Notes under the pieces: generated by a model | What the model was told of the DNA's origin: nothing | The model's input: only the letters and a program-made list of their open reading frames with translations | The model's database searches: none | NCBI RefSeq assembly: GCF_007833795.1 | Contig: NZ_CP032702.1 | Span: 2,356,001 to 2,420,000 of the forward strand | DNA from: Candidatus Pantoea soli | GTDB lineage: Bacteria; Pseudomonadota; Gammaproteobacteria; Enterobacterales; Enterobacteriaceae | Length of the DNA stretch: 64,000 nt | Reading direction: 5' to 3' | Shown here: positions 26,958 to 36,771 of the stretch, one piece after another | Layout of the letters: every line of letters begins with the position of its first letter | Position numbering within the stretch: position 1 is the stretch's first letter | Position numbers and translations under genes: made by a program

Positions 26958-28744
26958 GCCGGCTGCTGGCGATCCAGCCACTGATTGAGTCGTGATTTGG
27001 CTTCGCTCTGCAGCTGCTGCCGGACCACATCGTCAACCGGCAGTGAGTACTGCAGATTATCCCAGCCACCGTACATTCGCAGCGGAATGGTCTGATCGTT
27101 CAGCACCGCCGCCAGGCGGTCATCGCCCTGCCAGCCGCGCAGCAGCATATTGATGGTGACATCCATCTGCTGTTTCACCACGTCAATCGTGCCGCGGGTT
27201 TGTACCGCCAGCCGGCTGCTGCCGCCCTGCAGATCCGGCAGCTGTAACACGCCCTGCTTCAGACTGAGATGGCCGCTCAGCTGCTGAATGCCCTGATCGT
27301 CAGGCTGATCGTTGCTGACGCGGTTGCTGACACGCGCCACCGCGCGGCGCACCATCTGCTGCAGATTCAGCTGAGCCAGCTGCAGGTTGGTGGCCTCGAT
27401 ATCCGCTGTTCCCTGCCAGTTCTGTTTGGCTTCCGCCACGCTCAGTCCGGCCCCGCTGACGTCGCCCTTGAGCGACAGCGTGCCCTGCAGCGTTTCCGGC
27501 AGTTCCAGCGCTTTCAGCAGCGGCGCCAGTGCAATGTTCTCCAGCTCTGGCTGAAACGCCACGGCGGTCACCGGCTGGCGGATATCCACCGAACCGGGGA
27601 TAGAAAAGTGGCCGTCGCCGAGTTTGCCCTGCAGCTTGTCCAGCGTCATCAGCCCCTGCTGATTGCGGGCATCAATTTGCAGATTGGCCAGCGTCAGACC
27701 GCGCCAGACGCTGCTGTCCGCCTTCAGACTGAGCTGCAAATCCAGCGCATTCAGCGGCGAATCCGCGTTGTCATGGCTGCGCGGCTCGGCAATCACCGGC
27801 GTGCGCACCACGTTAGCGCGCTGTGCCGGGGCGCTGGCGTCAGCGGGCGCGCTGGCCATCAGATTATCAAGATCCAGCGAGGCGGCATGCAGCGCCAGCG
27901 TAAGCTGCTGCGGCTGTGCCAGCCGGCCCTGTGCGCTGCCATCCAGCGTGCTGTCGTTAGCGGTCAGCTGCATGTCCGATAATGAAAACTGCTGCTTATC
28001 GTCATTCCACTCGGCCTGCCCGGTCAGCGAGCCTTTGATGCCCTGTGGCGGCAGATTGGCGCCATCCAGCGTGTAGTTCAGCGTTTCCAGTTTGCCGGTA
28101 AGCCGGTGCGGATACTGCGCCACATTCATCTGCCCCGCCAGCTGCACGCTGGCATTACGCTGATTGCGCGAAACGCGCGTGCTGAGCTCAATGCGCGCCT
28201 CGCGGCTGGCGTCCTGATTCATGCTGAGGTTCAGATCGCGGAAATTGTATTCATCACCGCCCGGCTGCTGCCAGATCAGCAGGCTATCGGCAATGCGCAG
28301 TTTGCTGATGTCGAAGGTCCAGCCGTTGTTGCGGGTAAGAGTGGGTTCGCTGTCGCCGGGGCCGACCGGTGCGCCCTGGGGTTTCTGTGCGTCACTGTCG
28401 GGCGTCACGCGGATGATGGCGTTTTTCAGCATCACCTGGCTGACGCTGAGCTGGTGCGACAGCAGCGGCCATAAGTTGACATCCAGCCGCATATTTTCCG
28501 CCGTCACCAGCGGCTGACGGGCGCCGGGTGCGGTGAGGCTCATACGCCCGGCGAGAATGCTGAGCTGCGGCCAGACGTGCCAGCGCAGGTCGCCGCTTAC
28601 CTCAAGCTGATAACCGCTGCGCTGCTCTACCTGCCGGACCATATAGGTACGAAAGTCGTTGGGATTAACCAGCAACACCAGCGCGGTCATGCCCGCGACC
28701 ACCACCACCAACAGGATGGCCAGCGTCGTTATCACTCTTCTCAT
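26942..28744 (-). CDS. asmA: AsmA, outer-membrane assembly/lipid transport protein
   Basis: This 600-residue AsmA-family protein has one N-terminal membrane anchor (VITTLAILLVVVVAGMTALV) and a large periplasmic part. The family (AsmA, TamB, YhdP and relatives) is thought to bridge the envelope for phospholipid transport, and AsmA affects outer-membrane protein assembly. After the anchor comes NPNDFRTYMVRQVEQRSGY, the conserved AsmA entry motif, and the C-terminal AsmA-2-like region contains NLQLAQLNLQQMVRRAV. I chose the ATG at 28744 because AGAGGA lies 6 bp upstream; the open frame starts 21 codons earlier without one. It lies 124 bp downstream of dcd on the same strand. Confidence 0.92.
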   Translation of the reverse strand: MRRVITTLAILLVVVVAGMTALVLLVNPNDFRTYMVRQVEQRSGYQLEVSGDLRWHVWPQLSILAGRMSLTAPGARQPLVTAENMRLDVNLWPLLSHQLSVSQVMLKNAIIRVTPDSDAQKPQGAPVGPGDSEPTLTRNNGWTFDISKLRIADSLLIWQQPGGDEYNFRDLNLSMNQDASREARIELSTRVSRNQRNASVQLAGQMNVAQYPHRLTGKLETLNYTLDGANLPPQGIKGSLTGQAEWNDDKQQFSLSDMQLTANDSTLDGSAQGRLAQPQQLTLALHAASLDLDNLMASAPADASAPAQRANVVRTPVIAEPRSHDNADSPLNALDLQLSLKADSSVWRGLTLANLQIDARNQQGLMTLDKLQGKLGDGHFSIPGSVDIRQPVTAVAFQPELENIALAPLLKALELPETLQGTLSLKGDVSGAGLSVAEAKQNWQGTADIEATNLQLAQLNLQQMVRRAVARVSNRVSNDQPDDQGIQQLSGHLSLKQGVLQLPDLQGGSSRLAVQTRGTIDVVKQQMDVTINMLLRGWQGDDRLAAVLNDQTIPLRMYGGWDNLQYSLPVDDVVRQQLQSEAKSRLNQWLDRQQPAKAAQ

Positions 28745-28868
28745 TGCATCCTCTTCACCGTCAACCCTGAAGTGCAGCAGCATCGGCTGCGCGTATTCAC
28801 CCGGCATGCGTCTGCCAGGCCGTTCCCGCTGCCGCCCTGCCGCGTCCTGATGCGTTCAGGCAAACACG

Positions 28869-29450
28869 TTAATCTTTATCAATACGGCTGGCGTCAGCCC
28901 CCTGCTGGCCGCGATATTTGGCATCTTCGCGGCGGTTATAGGGACGTGCCGCCGGACCGGACAGTGGCTCAAAGCTCAGGGCGCCAATCAGCATGCCCGG
29001 GCGCAGCGCCAGCGGCAGTTTGCCTGAATTATAGAACTCCAGCACGATACGGCCCTGCCAGCCGGGATCGATACGGTGCGCCGTGACGTGCACCATCAGA
29101 CCCAGACGCGCCAGCGACGAGCGACCGTCCAGCCAGCCGACCAGATCGTCCGGAATCGTCACCGACTCCAGCGTAACCGCCAGCGCCAGCTCGCCGGGAT
29201 GCAGAAAGAACGCCTCCCCTTCCGGCAGCACAATCTCATCACTCATTACGCGATCCAGCGCCGCGCTCACTTCGTGCTTGGGACCACTCAAATCGATAAA
29301 CGGCGCGGTGTGGCCGCTAAAGGTCCGGAACTGATTGCCGAGGCGCACATCCACGGTCGCGCCGTTAATACGCTCCACCGGCGGACGGGGTTCAATCGCC
29401 AGTCTGCCGCTGTCCAGCCAGATTTCAATATCGCGATCGCATAATCTCAT
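28869..29450 (-). CDS. dcd: dCTP deaminase Dcd
   Basis: This 193-residue cytoplasmic enzyme deaminates dCTP to dUTP, feeding dTMP synthesis. It works as a trimer related to dUTPase. The sequence [21 protein letters not shown] and the active-site region [17 protein letters not shown] with [18 protein letters not shown] are diagnostic; Arg and Glu of this region contact dCTP. The ATG at 29450 is preceded by GGAG at 7 bp. It sits between udk and asmA, as in E. coli. Confidence 0.97.
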   Translation of the reverse strand: MRLCDRDIEIWLDSGRLAIEPRPPVERINGATVDVRLGNQFRTFSGHTAPFIDLSGPKHEVSAALDRVMSDEIVLPEGEAFFLHPGELALAVTLESVTIPDDLVGWLDGRSSLARLGLMVHVTAHRIDPGWQGRIVLEFYNSGKLPLALRPGMLIGALSFEPLSGPAARPYNRREDAKYRGQQGADASRIDKD

Positions 29451-29537
29451 CGCAAACTCCATGATTTAAGTGTAGCGAAAGGCTGCCGTCGTGGTGACCA
29501 CCGCAGCCCGTCACGTCCACGTCCCTCTGACGCGGAA

Positions 29538-30176
29538 TCAAAGATACTGGTTAATTTTCGCCTTGAGGATATCAATTGCGATGCGGTTTTTACCGCCGCG
29601 CGGCACGATGATGTCGGCGTACTGCTTGGAAGGTTCGATGAACTGCAGGAACATCGGACGGACGGTTTTCTGATACTGGCTCATGACCGAATCCATGGAG
29701 CGGCCGCGCTCATTCACGTCACGCTTCATACGGCGCATCAGGCAGATATCCAGCGGCGTATCCACAAAGATAGAGAAGTTCAGCTCCTGACGCAGACGCG
29801 CATCGGTCAGCAGCAGGATGCCTTCCAGGATGATCACCTTCTTCGGCTTCAGGTGAATAGACTCATCGGTACGCGTGTGTTCCACATAGCTGTACACCGG
29901 CAGATCGATATCCTCGCCCGCCTTCAGCGCACGCAGATGCTGCAGCAGCAGATCGTGGTCCATTGCGCTGGGATGGTCGTAGTTGGTTTTGACCCTCTCT
30001 TCCATGGTGAGGTGGCTTTGGTCTTTATAGTAGGCATCTTCGGGGATCACACCGATATGCTCGTCACCGACCTGGTCACGGATTTCACGATAGAGCGTGC
30101 TGGCAATAAGACTTTTTCCGGATGCAGATGCACCTGCAATGCCAACGATCACGCACTGATGGGACTTGTCAGTCAT
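29538..30176 (-). CDS. udk: Uridine/cytidine kinase Udk
   Basis: This 212-residue enzyme phosphorylates uridine and cytidine for pyrimidine salvage. The P-loop is [11 protein letters not shown] near residues 12-22. [29 protein letters not shown] and [10 protein letters not shown] carry nucleoside-binding residues, and [18 protein letters not shown] is the lid. It is the first gene of the udk-dcd-asmA block. An imperfect hairpin (29481-29508) followed by a few Ts lies between udk and dcd and may reduce read-through. Confidence 0.97.
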   Translation of the reverse strand: MTDKSHQCVIVGIAGASASGKSLIASTLYREIRDQVGDEHIGVIPEDAYYKDQSHLTMEERVKTNYDHPSAMDHDLLLQHLRALKAGEDIDLPVYSYVEHTRTDESIHLKPKKVIILEGILLLTDARLRQELNFSIFVDTPLDICLMRRMKRDVNERGRSMDSVMSQYQKTVRPMFLQFIEPSKQYADIIVPRGGKNRIAIDILKAKINQYL

Positions 30177-30408
30177 ACTTTTTTCAAGACCTGATAACTG
30201 GAGCCGGTTTCTGCCTGAGCAGTCACGGGCCGAATGAGAGGGTTTGTTGGCGGCAATTATAGGGATTTCACCGGTTTGATGCCAGAGAAATGCGGAACGC
30301 GGCCTTTTCAGACTATCCCGTTTTGCAGCCTGCCGCTGAACCGATACACTGTGCGTCTGCCCGCGTTACGTTAAATGCGGGTCCCGGATAGCTGCTGCAA
30401 GGAAACCT

Positions 30409-31020
30409 ATGAGCTGGAGAACCCTGACCTATTTTGGCGACAGTATGTTGCTGATCCCCACAGCGGTGATTATCGCCCTGGTGCTGCCGTGGAAAAGCGA
30501 CAACCGCCGTACCGTCTGGTACTGGCTGCTGGCGTTTGGTCTGGCTGGGCTGATCGTCAGCCTGTCGAAAATTCTGTTTCTTGGCTTTGGCATCGGCAGC
30601 GCCCGTTTTAATTTCACCGGCTTCAGCGGGCACAGCGCGATGTCTGCCACGCTCTGGCCGGTCATGATGTGGCTGATCTCTGGCCGCTGGCCGCGCCGCT
30701 GGCGGATGCTGACTATCGGTATCGGCTATGCGATTCCGCTGATGGTGGGATTTTCCCGCCTGGTGATTCACGCCCATTCGGTCAGCGAAGTGCTGGCGGG
30801 GCTGCTGCTGGGCTTTACTCTCAGCAGCGCCTTCCTGCTGAGCCAGCGTGACACCGCGTTAAAAGGCTTCAGCGCTATTCAGGTGGCGATTGCTTTTCTG
30901 GTCCCGGTGCTGCTGCTGAGCCACGGGCGCGTGGCCACCACGCAGCAGTTCCTTGAACGCTTTTCCGCCGACCTCGCCGGGCTGGAAAAGCCGTTTACCC
31001 GCGCCGATCTGTTCCGCTGA
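30409..31020 (+). CDS. PAP2-family membrane phosphatase-like protein
   Basis: This 203-residue inner-membrane protein has about six hydrophobic segments. It carries the type-2 phosphatidic-acid-phosphatase motifs GFSGHSAMSA near residues 70-79 and SRLVIHAHSVSEVLAG near 115-130, which fit the SGH and SRxxxxxHxxxE motifs. The first PAP2 motif, KxxxxxxRP, is not clear. It may act on undecaprenyl pyrophosphate or a phospholipid, but the substrate is unknown. AAGGA precedes the ATG. It is divergent from udk and upstream of yegE, a place where E. coli has no such gene. Confidence 0.8.
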   Translation: MSWRTLTYFGDSMLLIPTAVIIALVLPWKSDNRRTVWYWLLAFGLAGLIVSLSKILFLGFGIGSARFNFTGFSGHSAMSATLWPVMMWLISGRWPRRWRMLTIGIGYAIPLMVGFSRLVIHAHSVSEVLAGLLLGFTLSSAFLLSQRDTALKGFSAIQVAIAFLVPVLLLSHGRVATTQQFLERFSADLAGLEKPFTRADLFR

Positions 31021-31156
31021 CCCCACACCGCCGCCCTGTCATCTTTGTTAAAGGTTATTTCCGCGCAGCGCGCCCGCCAGATGTGCTAGCATGCCAGTCA
31101 GAAATTGACTGGCGCATTTTTCGTCGTGTATCGAGTGCGCGCTGCTGGATTCGTGC

Positions 31157-33721
31157 ATGACCGTTGAGATGTTAACCCCTCAGGATACGTCGCCCCGGCC
31201 GTGGCAGCATGCTCTGCTGCTGGGTGGGCTGGCTTTCCTGCTGACCTTATTCTGTCTGGAACTGATTGTTGTCAGCGGGCGGATTTCGCCGCTCTGGTAC
31301 GCCACCGCCCTGATGACGGTGGTGGTGTTCCGCGCGCCGGCAAAACAGGTGCCGCTGCTGCTGGCCGGCTGCGTGCTGGGCACCACGCTGGCTAACCTGC
31401 TGGTGATTGGCCCGGCGCTCAGCAACGTGAAGTTTGCCATTCTTAATATGGTCCAGGCGGTGATCGCCGGCCTGATGCTGCGGGCGCTGCTCGACCGCCA
31501 CGCGCCGCTGGATTCGCTGGCCGACTGGGCGCGGTTTGCCCTCTGCGCCGGGCTCATCGCCCCGCTGACTGGCGGCGTGGTCGCGCTGTGGATGCTGCAT
31601 GTCGGCAGCGGCGCCGCCCTGCCTTTCTTTTTTACCTGGGTTATTTCCGAGGTGATTGGCGTGCTGGCGCTTGGGCCGGTGCTGCTGCTGTGGCCGCGGC
31701 GACCGCTGCGCCAGCTGATTACCCCCGGCAGACAGCTGGAGACGGCGCTGACGCTGGCAGGCACCCTGCTTGCCAGCTATCTGGTGCTGCGCTTTATGCC
31801 GTGGCCGTTTACCTTCATCGTGGTCATCCTGTTCTGGTGCGCCGTGCGCCTGCCGAAGTTCGAGGCGTTTCTGCTGTTCTTTCTCAATGCCAGTTTTATG
31901 TCGCTGCTGCTGGCGCTGAACTGGGTGCAGCTGGCGCGCTATGAGATGCTGTTTGGCCAGATCAGCGGCTGGCTGCCGTTTCTGCTGGTGCTGCTGCCAG
32001 GTCATGCAATGTCGCTGGTCATGGACGCTTTCCTGCGTGAGAAACAGCATATCAGTGAAAGTGAAACCCGCTTTCGTAACGCCATGGAGTATTCAGCGAT
32101 TGGCATGGCGCTGGTGTCGCCGCAGGGCAACTGGCTGCAGGTGAATCAGTCGCTGTGTAACACGCTGGGTTACCCGGCGGAAGCACTGAAAAAGCTCACC
32201 TTCCAGCAGATCACGCATCCGGACGATCTGCACAGCGATCTGCAGCAGCTGCAGCGGCTGGTGGCGGGTGACATCCTGACGTATACCCTGGAGAAGCGCT
32301 ATTTCCGCAAAGACGGCGAAATCGTCTGGGCGCGGCTGACGGTGTCCGCCGTGCGCGACGCAGAGCGCCAGCCGCTCTACTTTATTTCGCAGATCATTGA
32401 CATCTCTGAGCTCAAACAGAGCGAGCAGGTAAACCGTCGCCTGATGGAGCGCATCACGCTGGCCAATGAAGCCGGTGGCATTGGCGTCTGGGAGTGGAAC
32501 CTGCTGACCGGCGAAATGCTGTGGGATAAGCGCATGTATGCGCTGCTTGGGCTGGATCCACACGTCACGCCCACCTATGACGTCTGGCTGCATCTGGTCG
32601 ATCCCGCCGAGCGCGAAACCGTGGCGCTGATTATTCAGCAGGCGATTGAGCGCCGCAGCGCGTTTCATCTGGAGTATCGGGTTAACCTGCCGCAGGGCAC
32701 ACGCTTTCTGCGCAGCGAAGCCAATCGCATTCTCAGCCAGGATGGCCAGATCGAACGTATGCTGGGCATCTGCCAGGACATGACGCCGCTGCGCGCGCTG
32801 AACGACGCGCTGTTTCAGGAAAAAGAGCGTATGGCGATCACGCTGGATTCAATTGGCGAAGCGGTGATCAGTACCGATGATGAAATGCGCGTCACCTTTA
32901 TGAACCCGGTGGCCGAGACGCTGAGCGGCTGGTCACAGGAGAAAGCGGCCGGGATGGCGCTGAGCGAACTGCTCAACATCACCCGCGGTGCCAGCGGACC
33001 GCGGGTGGAAAACCTGCTGCTGTGTCAGCTGCCGTCGGAAAAAACCACGCCGGATCTGGAAGAGGAGCTGGTGCTGCACACGCCGGAGGGCGGTCGCGTG
33101 GAAATCCACTACAGCATCACGCCGCTGAAAACCCTTGCCGGTCACAGCATCGGGGCGGTGATGGTTATTCAGGACGTCAGCGAGTCGCGCAAAATGATGA
33201 AGCGGCTGAGCTACAGCGCGTCACATGACATGCTGACAGGCCTGCCCAACCGGCACAGTTTTGAACAGCAGCTCAGGCAGCGGGTCAGTGAGGCGGCAAC
33301 CGGGCAGAGCCAGCACGTGCTGGTGTTCCTTGATATGGATAAATTCAAAGCGGTTAACGACACCGCCGGACATGCTGCCGGCGATGCGCTGCTGCGCGAA
33401 CTGGCCGGGCTGATGCAGCAGCATCTGCGCAGCAACGATATGCTGGCGCGGCTTGGCGGCGATGAGTTTGGCCTGCTGCTGCCGGATAGCGAGGTGGATC
33501 AGGTGCGCGATGGCGTGCAGCGTATCGTCAGCGCGGTGAATGAATACACCTTTTACTGGCACGGCGAGCCATACCACGTCGGCGCCAGCGCCGGTATCAC
33601 GCAGATTGATGCGCATAACTGCCACAGCAACGTGGTGATGTCACAGGCGGATGTGGCCTGTTACAGCGCCAAACATGCCGGACGCGGTCAGTATCGCGTT
33701 TATCAGGAAGTGCAGATGTAA
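31157..33721 (+). CDS. yegE: YegE/DgcE-type diguanylate cyclase without EAL domain
   Basis: This 854-residue inner-membrane enzyme should make c-di-GMP from two GTP. It has a MASE1 membrane sensor (about residues 1-290, many hydrophobic segments), three PAS domains (about 295-420, 425-550 and 555-680) and a GGDEF domain (about 685-850) with GGDEF near 767-771. RSND near 758-761 fits the RxxD product-inhibition site. E. coli DgcE is about 1100 aa and ends in a degenerate EAL domain; here the protein stops right after GGDEF. The next gene starts 76 bp on, so no EAL remnant is present. No strong ribosome binding site is seen. Confidence 0.9.
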   Translation: MTVEMLTPQDTSPRPWQHALLLGGLAFLLTLFCLELIVVSGRISPLWYATALMTVVVFRAPAKQVPLLLAGCVLGTTLANLLVIGPALSNVKFAILNMVQAVIAGLMLRALLDRHAPLDSLADWARFALCAGLIAPLTGGVVALWMLHVGSGAALPFFFTWVISEVIGVLALGPVLLLWPRRPLRQLITPGRQLETALTLAGTLLASYLVLRFMPWPFTFIVVILFWCAVRLPKFEAFLLFFLNASFMSLLLALNWVQLARYEMLFGQISGWLPFLLVLLPGHAMSLVMDAFLREKQHISESETRFRNAMEYSAIGMALVSPQGNWLQVNQSLCNTLGYPAEALKKLTFQQITHPDDLHSDLQQLQRLVAGDILTYTLEKRYFRKDGEIVWARLTVSAVRDAERQPLYFISQIIDISELKQSEQVNRRLMERITLANEAGGIGVWEWNLLTGEMLWDKRMYALLGLDPHVTPTYDVWLHLVDPAERETVALIIQQAIERRSAFHLEYRVNLPQGTRFLRSEANRILSQDGQIERMLGICQDMTPLRALNDALFQEKERMAITLDSIGEAVISTDDEMRVTFMNPVAETLSGWSQEKAAGMALSELLNITRGASGPRVENLLLCQLPSEKTTPDLEEELVLHTPEGGRVEIHYSITPLKTLAGHSIGAVMVIQDVSESRKMMKRLSYSASHDMLTGLPNRHSFEQQLRQRVSEAATGQSQHVLVFLDMDKFKAVNDTAGHAAGDALLRELAGLMQQHLRSNDMLARLGGDEFGLLLPDSEVDQVRDGVQRIVSAVNEYTFYWHGEPYHVGASAGITQIDAHNCHSNVVMSQADVACYSAKHAGRGQYRVYQEVQM

Positions 33722-33797
33722 TCGCCCGCCTTACCCATTGCCAGCCCGCCCTGGCTGCGCTAAAGTCGCCCCCTTTTTTCTGGCATGGGGGATCAAC

Positions 33798-35150
33798 ATG
33801 TTTATCGGATTCGACTACGGCACGGCTAACTGTTCCATTGCGGTAAGCGACAACGGCACGCCGCGCATGCTGACACTGGAGAAGGGTCAGCGCCTGCTTC
33901 CCTCCATGATTTGTGCACCAACGCGTGAAGCGATCAGCGAATGGCTGCATCGCCATCATCAGGTCGCCACGCCGGATCACGAAAGCACCGCGCTGCTGCA
34001 GCGCGCGCTGCGCTTTAACCGCGAAGAAGATATTGAGGTCACGCCAGGCAGCGTGCAGTTCGGCCTTACCGCACTGCAGCAGTACATGGTCGATCCGGAA
34101 GACGTCTGGTTCGTTAAATCGCCAAAATCGTTCCTTGGCGCCAGCGGCCTGAAGCCGCAGCAGATCGCCTTTTTTGAAGATCTGGTCTGCGCCATGATGC
34201 TGCATATCCGCCAGCAGGGCGAAAGCCAGCTGGACAGCCCGATTGACCAGGCCGTGATTGGCCGGCCGGTTAACTTCCAGGGGCTGGGCGGCGAAGACGC
34301 CAACCAGCAGGCGCAGGGTATTTTGCTGCGCGCCGCTCACCGCGCCGGTTTCCGCGACGTGGAATTCCAGTTTGAACCGGTGGCTGCCGGGCTGGATTTT
34401 GAAGCCACGCTGGAGAAAGAGACGCGCGTGCTGGTGGTGGATATCGGCGGCGGTACCACTGACTGCTCCATGCTGTTAATGGGCCCGACGTGGCGTAACA
34501 AGGCCGACCGCCATGCCAGCCTGCTGGGTCACAGCGGCTGCCGCGTCGGCGGGAACGATCTCGACATCATGCTCGCGTTTAAAACCCTGATGCCGCTGCT
34601 TGGCCTGGGTGGCAATACCTTAAAAGGGACCGCCCTGCCTGCGCTGCCGTGGTGGAACGCCGTCGCCATTAACGACGTGCCGGCGCAGAGCGACTTCTAC
34701 TCGGCGGCCAGCGGAAAACTGCTGCGCGATCTGGTGCGTGATGCCGAACAGAGCGACAAAGTGGCGCATCTGCTGAAGGTATGGCAGCAGAAGCTCAGCT
34801 ATCGCGTGGTGCGTGCAGCGGAAGAGAGCAAGATTGCGCTGTCCGATCGGCCAACCACCGCCGCGTCGCTGGCGTTCATCGCGCCACTGCTTGAAGCGGA
34901 GATTGCGGCTGCCGAACTGGAAGAAGCCATTTCCCAGCCGCTGGAACGCATGCTGGAGCAGGTGCAGCTGGCGCTGGCCAGTAGCGACACCGCACCGGAT
35001 GTCATTTACCTTACCGGCGGTAGCGCCCGTTCGCCGGTGCTGCGCGCGGCGCTGCAGCAGGCGCTGCCGGGCACCCCGATTGCCGGCGGTGACGATTTCG
35101 GCTCGGTGACGGCCGGGCTGGCGCGCTGGGCTGAAGTGATGTTCCGCTGA
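33798..35150 (+). CDS. yegD: YegD, Hsp70-like ATPase
   Basis: This 450-residue protein is a short actin/Hsp70-fold ATPase lacking the substrate-binding part of DnaK. Phosphate-1 motif FIGFDYGTANCS is near residues 2-13. The phosphate-2 motif VVDIGGGTTDCSM is near 214-226, and VIYLTGGSARSPVL near 400 is the adenosine motif. YegD is a putative chaperone of unknown client. The ATG at 33798 is preceded by GGGGGA. In E. coli alkA lies between yegE and yegD; it is absent here. Confidence 0.93.
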   Translation: MFIGFDYGTANCSIAVSDNGTPRMLTLEKGQRLLPSMICAPTREAISEWLHRHHQVATPDHESTALLQRALRFNREEDIEVTPGSVQFGLTALQQYMVDPEDVWFVKSPKSFLGASGLKPQQIAFFEDLVCAMMLHIRQQGESQLDSPIDQAVIGRPVNFQGLGGEDANQQAQGILLRAAHRAGFRDVEFQFEPVAAGLDFEATLEKETRVLVVDIGGGTTDCSMLLMGPTWRNKADRHASLLGHSGCRVGGNDLDIMLAFKTLMPLLGLGGNTLKGTALPALPWWNAVAINDVPAQSDFYSAASGKLLRDLVRDAEQSDKVAHLLKVWQQKLSYRVVRAAEESKIALSDRPTTAASLAFIAPLLEAEIAAAELEEAISQPLERMLEQVQLALASSDTAPDVIYLTGGSARSPVLRAALQQALPGTPIAGGDDFGSVTAGLARWAEVMFR

Positions 35151-35174
35151 GCAGGCGCGCAGCGTGCAGAAATA

Positions 35175-35202
35175 AAAAAGGCGGCCCGGTGGCCGCCTTT
35201 TT
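35175..35202. terminator. Bidirectional terminator between yegD and oprB-like gene
   Basis: AAAAAGGCGGCC, loop CGGT and GGCCGCCTTTTT form a perfect stem with T-runs in both directions, between convergent genes. Confidence 0.92.
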
Positions 35203-35216
35203 GCTGCTGGCGCCGA

Positions 35217-36551
35217 TCAGAAGTTGATGTTTGCGGAGATCCCGCCCACAAAAGCATCTTTCACTTCGCTGACCGCGCCCGGTGCCACCACATACTGCAG
35301 GTTAGGACGCAGCTGCAGCCATTTAGTCAGCTGAGCGTTGTAATAGATCTCATAGTTGTACTCTGAGCCATCCTGAATCGGCAGATAGGTCGGGCTGTTG
35401 AAATCGGTTTCGCCGCTGGCGGCGTTTTGCTCACGCAGCGCGCGGGTATAGGCGCTGTTAACGTGGATACGCGCGGCACCTACGCCAATTTCATCCTGCG
35501 GACGTGCGTCAAACGGCCCTTTCCACGTGAAACTGATCGACTGATAATTGTCCGTTTTTGACGTTTTATGGTCATTCATCACCGCCTGCACCATCACGCC
35601 AAGGCCGCGGCTGGCATCGCCGCCCTGTGCCGTCAGCTGCTGCTGTAACAGCACATAGCCGCCATAGGCGTGATCTTTGCTCTGGTACGCGCCGTCGCGC
35701 CAGCTGCCGTAGTTATCCCCATTCACCGAGGAGTAGTAATAACCAATGCGGTAATTACCTGGCAGGTTATCCGGCCCCAGCGTCGGTTTCCAGCCCAGCT
35801 CGACCGGTACCAGGTTGCCTTCGGAATGGCTGGTGTCGAGACGGAAGCCGTCGCCGCGGTCGTAGTTGGCGCGGTTCTGGTTATAGAAGCCCACCTGGAA
35901 GAACACCTCCGGCGTGAAATTCACCCGCACGCGACCGCCCCATTGCGATACCGGCCAGTTGAACCAGCGATCGCCGCGCCAGTTACCGGCCTGGCCGCTG
36001 CCAAATGCCAGGTTCTGGAACTTGCTGTCAAAATTATCAAAATCTTCGCCTACCGTTACGCGGCCGGCTTTCAGGTTAACGGTGTTATCGAACAGCCCTT
36101 TACTCAGCCAGAACTGCGTCAGACGCCAGGTCTGACCGCGGCCGTACACCTCCTGCACCGAGGACAGCATACCGCTGCGGCGGTCTGCGACCTGATCGGA
36201 AATATTGCGGCCATCGCGGTTAGTGATCGTCATCTGGAACTGCGCATCCTGCCAGTCGAGCAGCTTTTGCAGGTCGAAATTTGCGCCAAACGCCCACTGA
36301 TCGCTATAGCGCATGGAGGTATTGGTATCCGCGCCGCCACCGAGGTTCGCGGCGCTTTCCATGGTGTAGTTCACATCAAATTTGATGCCGTCATTCTCCA
36401 GCTGCGTTCGGTATCCGCCCCAGTCACCAAACATATAAGGGGAGTCATAGCTGAACGCATCGGCTGCCACCGCAGAGGCACTCAGCATGGCGAACATCAG
36501 GGTACCCGCTGCCAGACGGGGGACAGACTGCACTGCTTTTTTTCTGTTCAT
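35217..36551 (-). CDS. OprB-family carbohydrate-selective porin
   Basis: This 444-residue outer-membrane porin would pass sugars. It starts with a signal peptide, MNRKKAVQSVPRLAAGTLMF... cleaved after SAVAA near residue 30. The mature part begins DAFSYDSPYMFGDWGGYRTQ, an OprB N-terminal motif, and the strands alternate polar and aromatic residues (for example WLSKGLFDNTVNLKAGRV and GYYYSSVNGDNYGSWRD). It ends with Phe (GISANINF), the outer-membrane assembly signal. It converges with yegD over a shared terminator. No enterobacterial backbone gene is normally here, so it may have been acquired. Confidence 0.88.
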   Translation of the reverse strand: MNRKKAVQSVPRLAAGTLMFAMLSASAVAADAFSYDSPYMFGDWGGYRTQLENDGIKFDVNYTMESAANLGGGADTNTSMRYSDQWAFGANFDLQKLLDWQDAQFQMTITNRDGRNISDQVADRRSGMLSSVQEVYGRGQTWRLTQFWLSKGLFDNTVNLKAGRVTVGEDFDNFDSKFQNLAFGSGQAGNWRGDRWFNWPVSQWGGRVRVNFTPEVFFQVGFYNQNRANYDRGDGFRLDTSHSEGNLVPVELGWKPTLGPDNLPGNYRIGYYYSSVNGDNYGSWRDGAYQSKDHAYGGYVLLQQQLTAQGGDASRGLGVMVQAVMNDHKTSKTDNYQSISFTWKGPFDARPQDEIGVGAARIHVNSAYTRALREQNAASGETDFNSPTYLPIQDGSEYNYEIYYNAQLTKWLQLRPNLQYVVAPGAVSEVKDAFVGGISANINF

Positions 36552-36771
36552 GATCGTTATTCTTTTGTAAGTGATCGGAAGAAACAGGCAGAGGATAGTG
36601 CTGGGGTTGTGTCAGTTTTTGCAAATCTGTGCGCTGGGAAGGTAAAGGTGACAGTGACTTAACGCAATTGTGACGCGGATCGATGAATGAATCTGTTTTT
36701 GCCAGAAAGGCATTTTTTGCGAGGCAAAAAATCAGGATTGGCTGCGGGACGCTGTCGCGCCCCGCTTAGGG

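Noticed and set aside
36669..36684. CRP-like half site upstream of the OprB-type porin gene
   Set aside because: Only the TGTGA half is good; the other half is TCGAT. It is too weak to report as a site.
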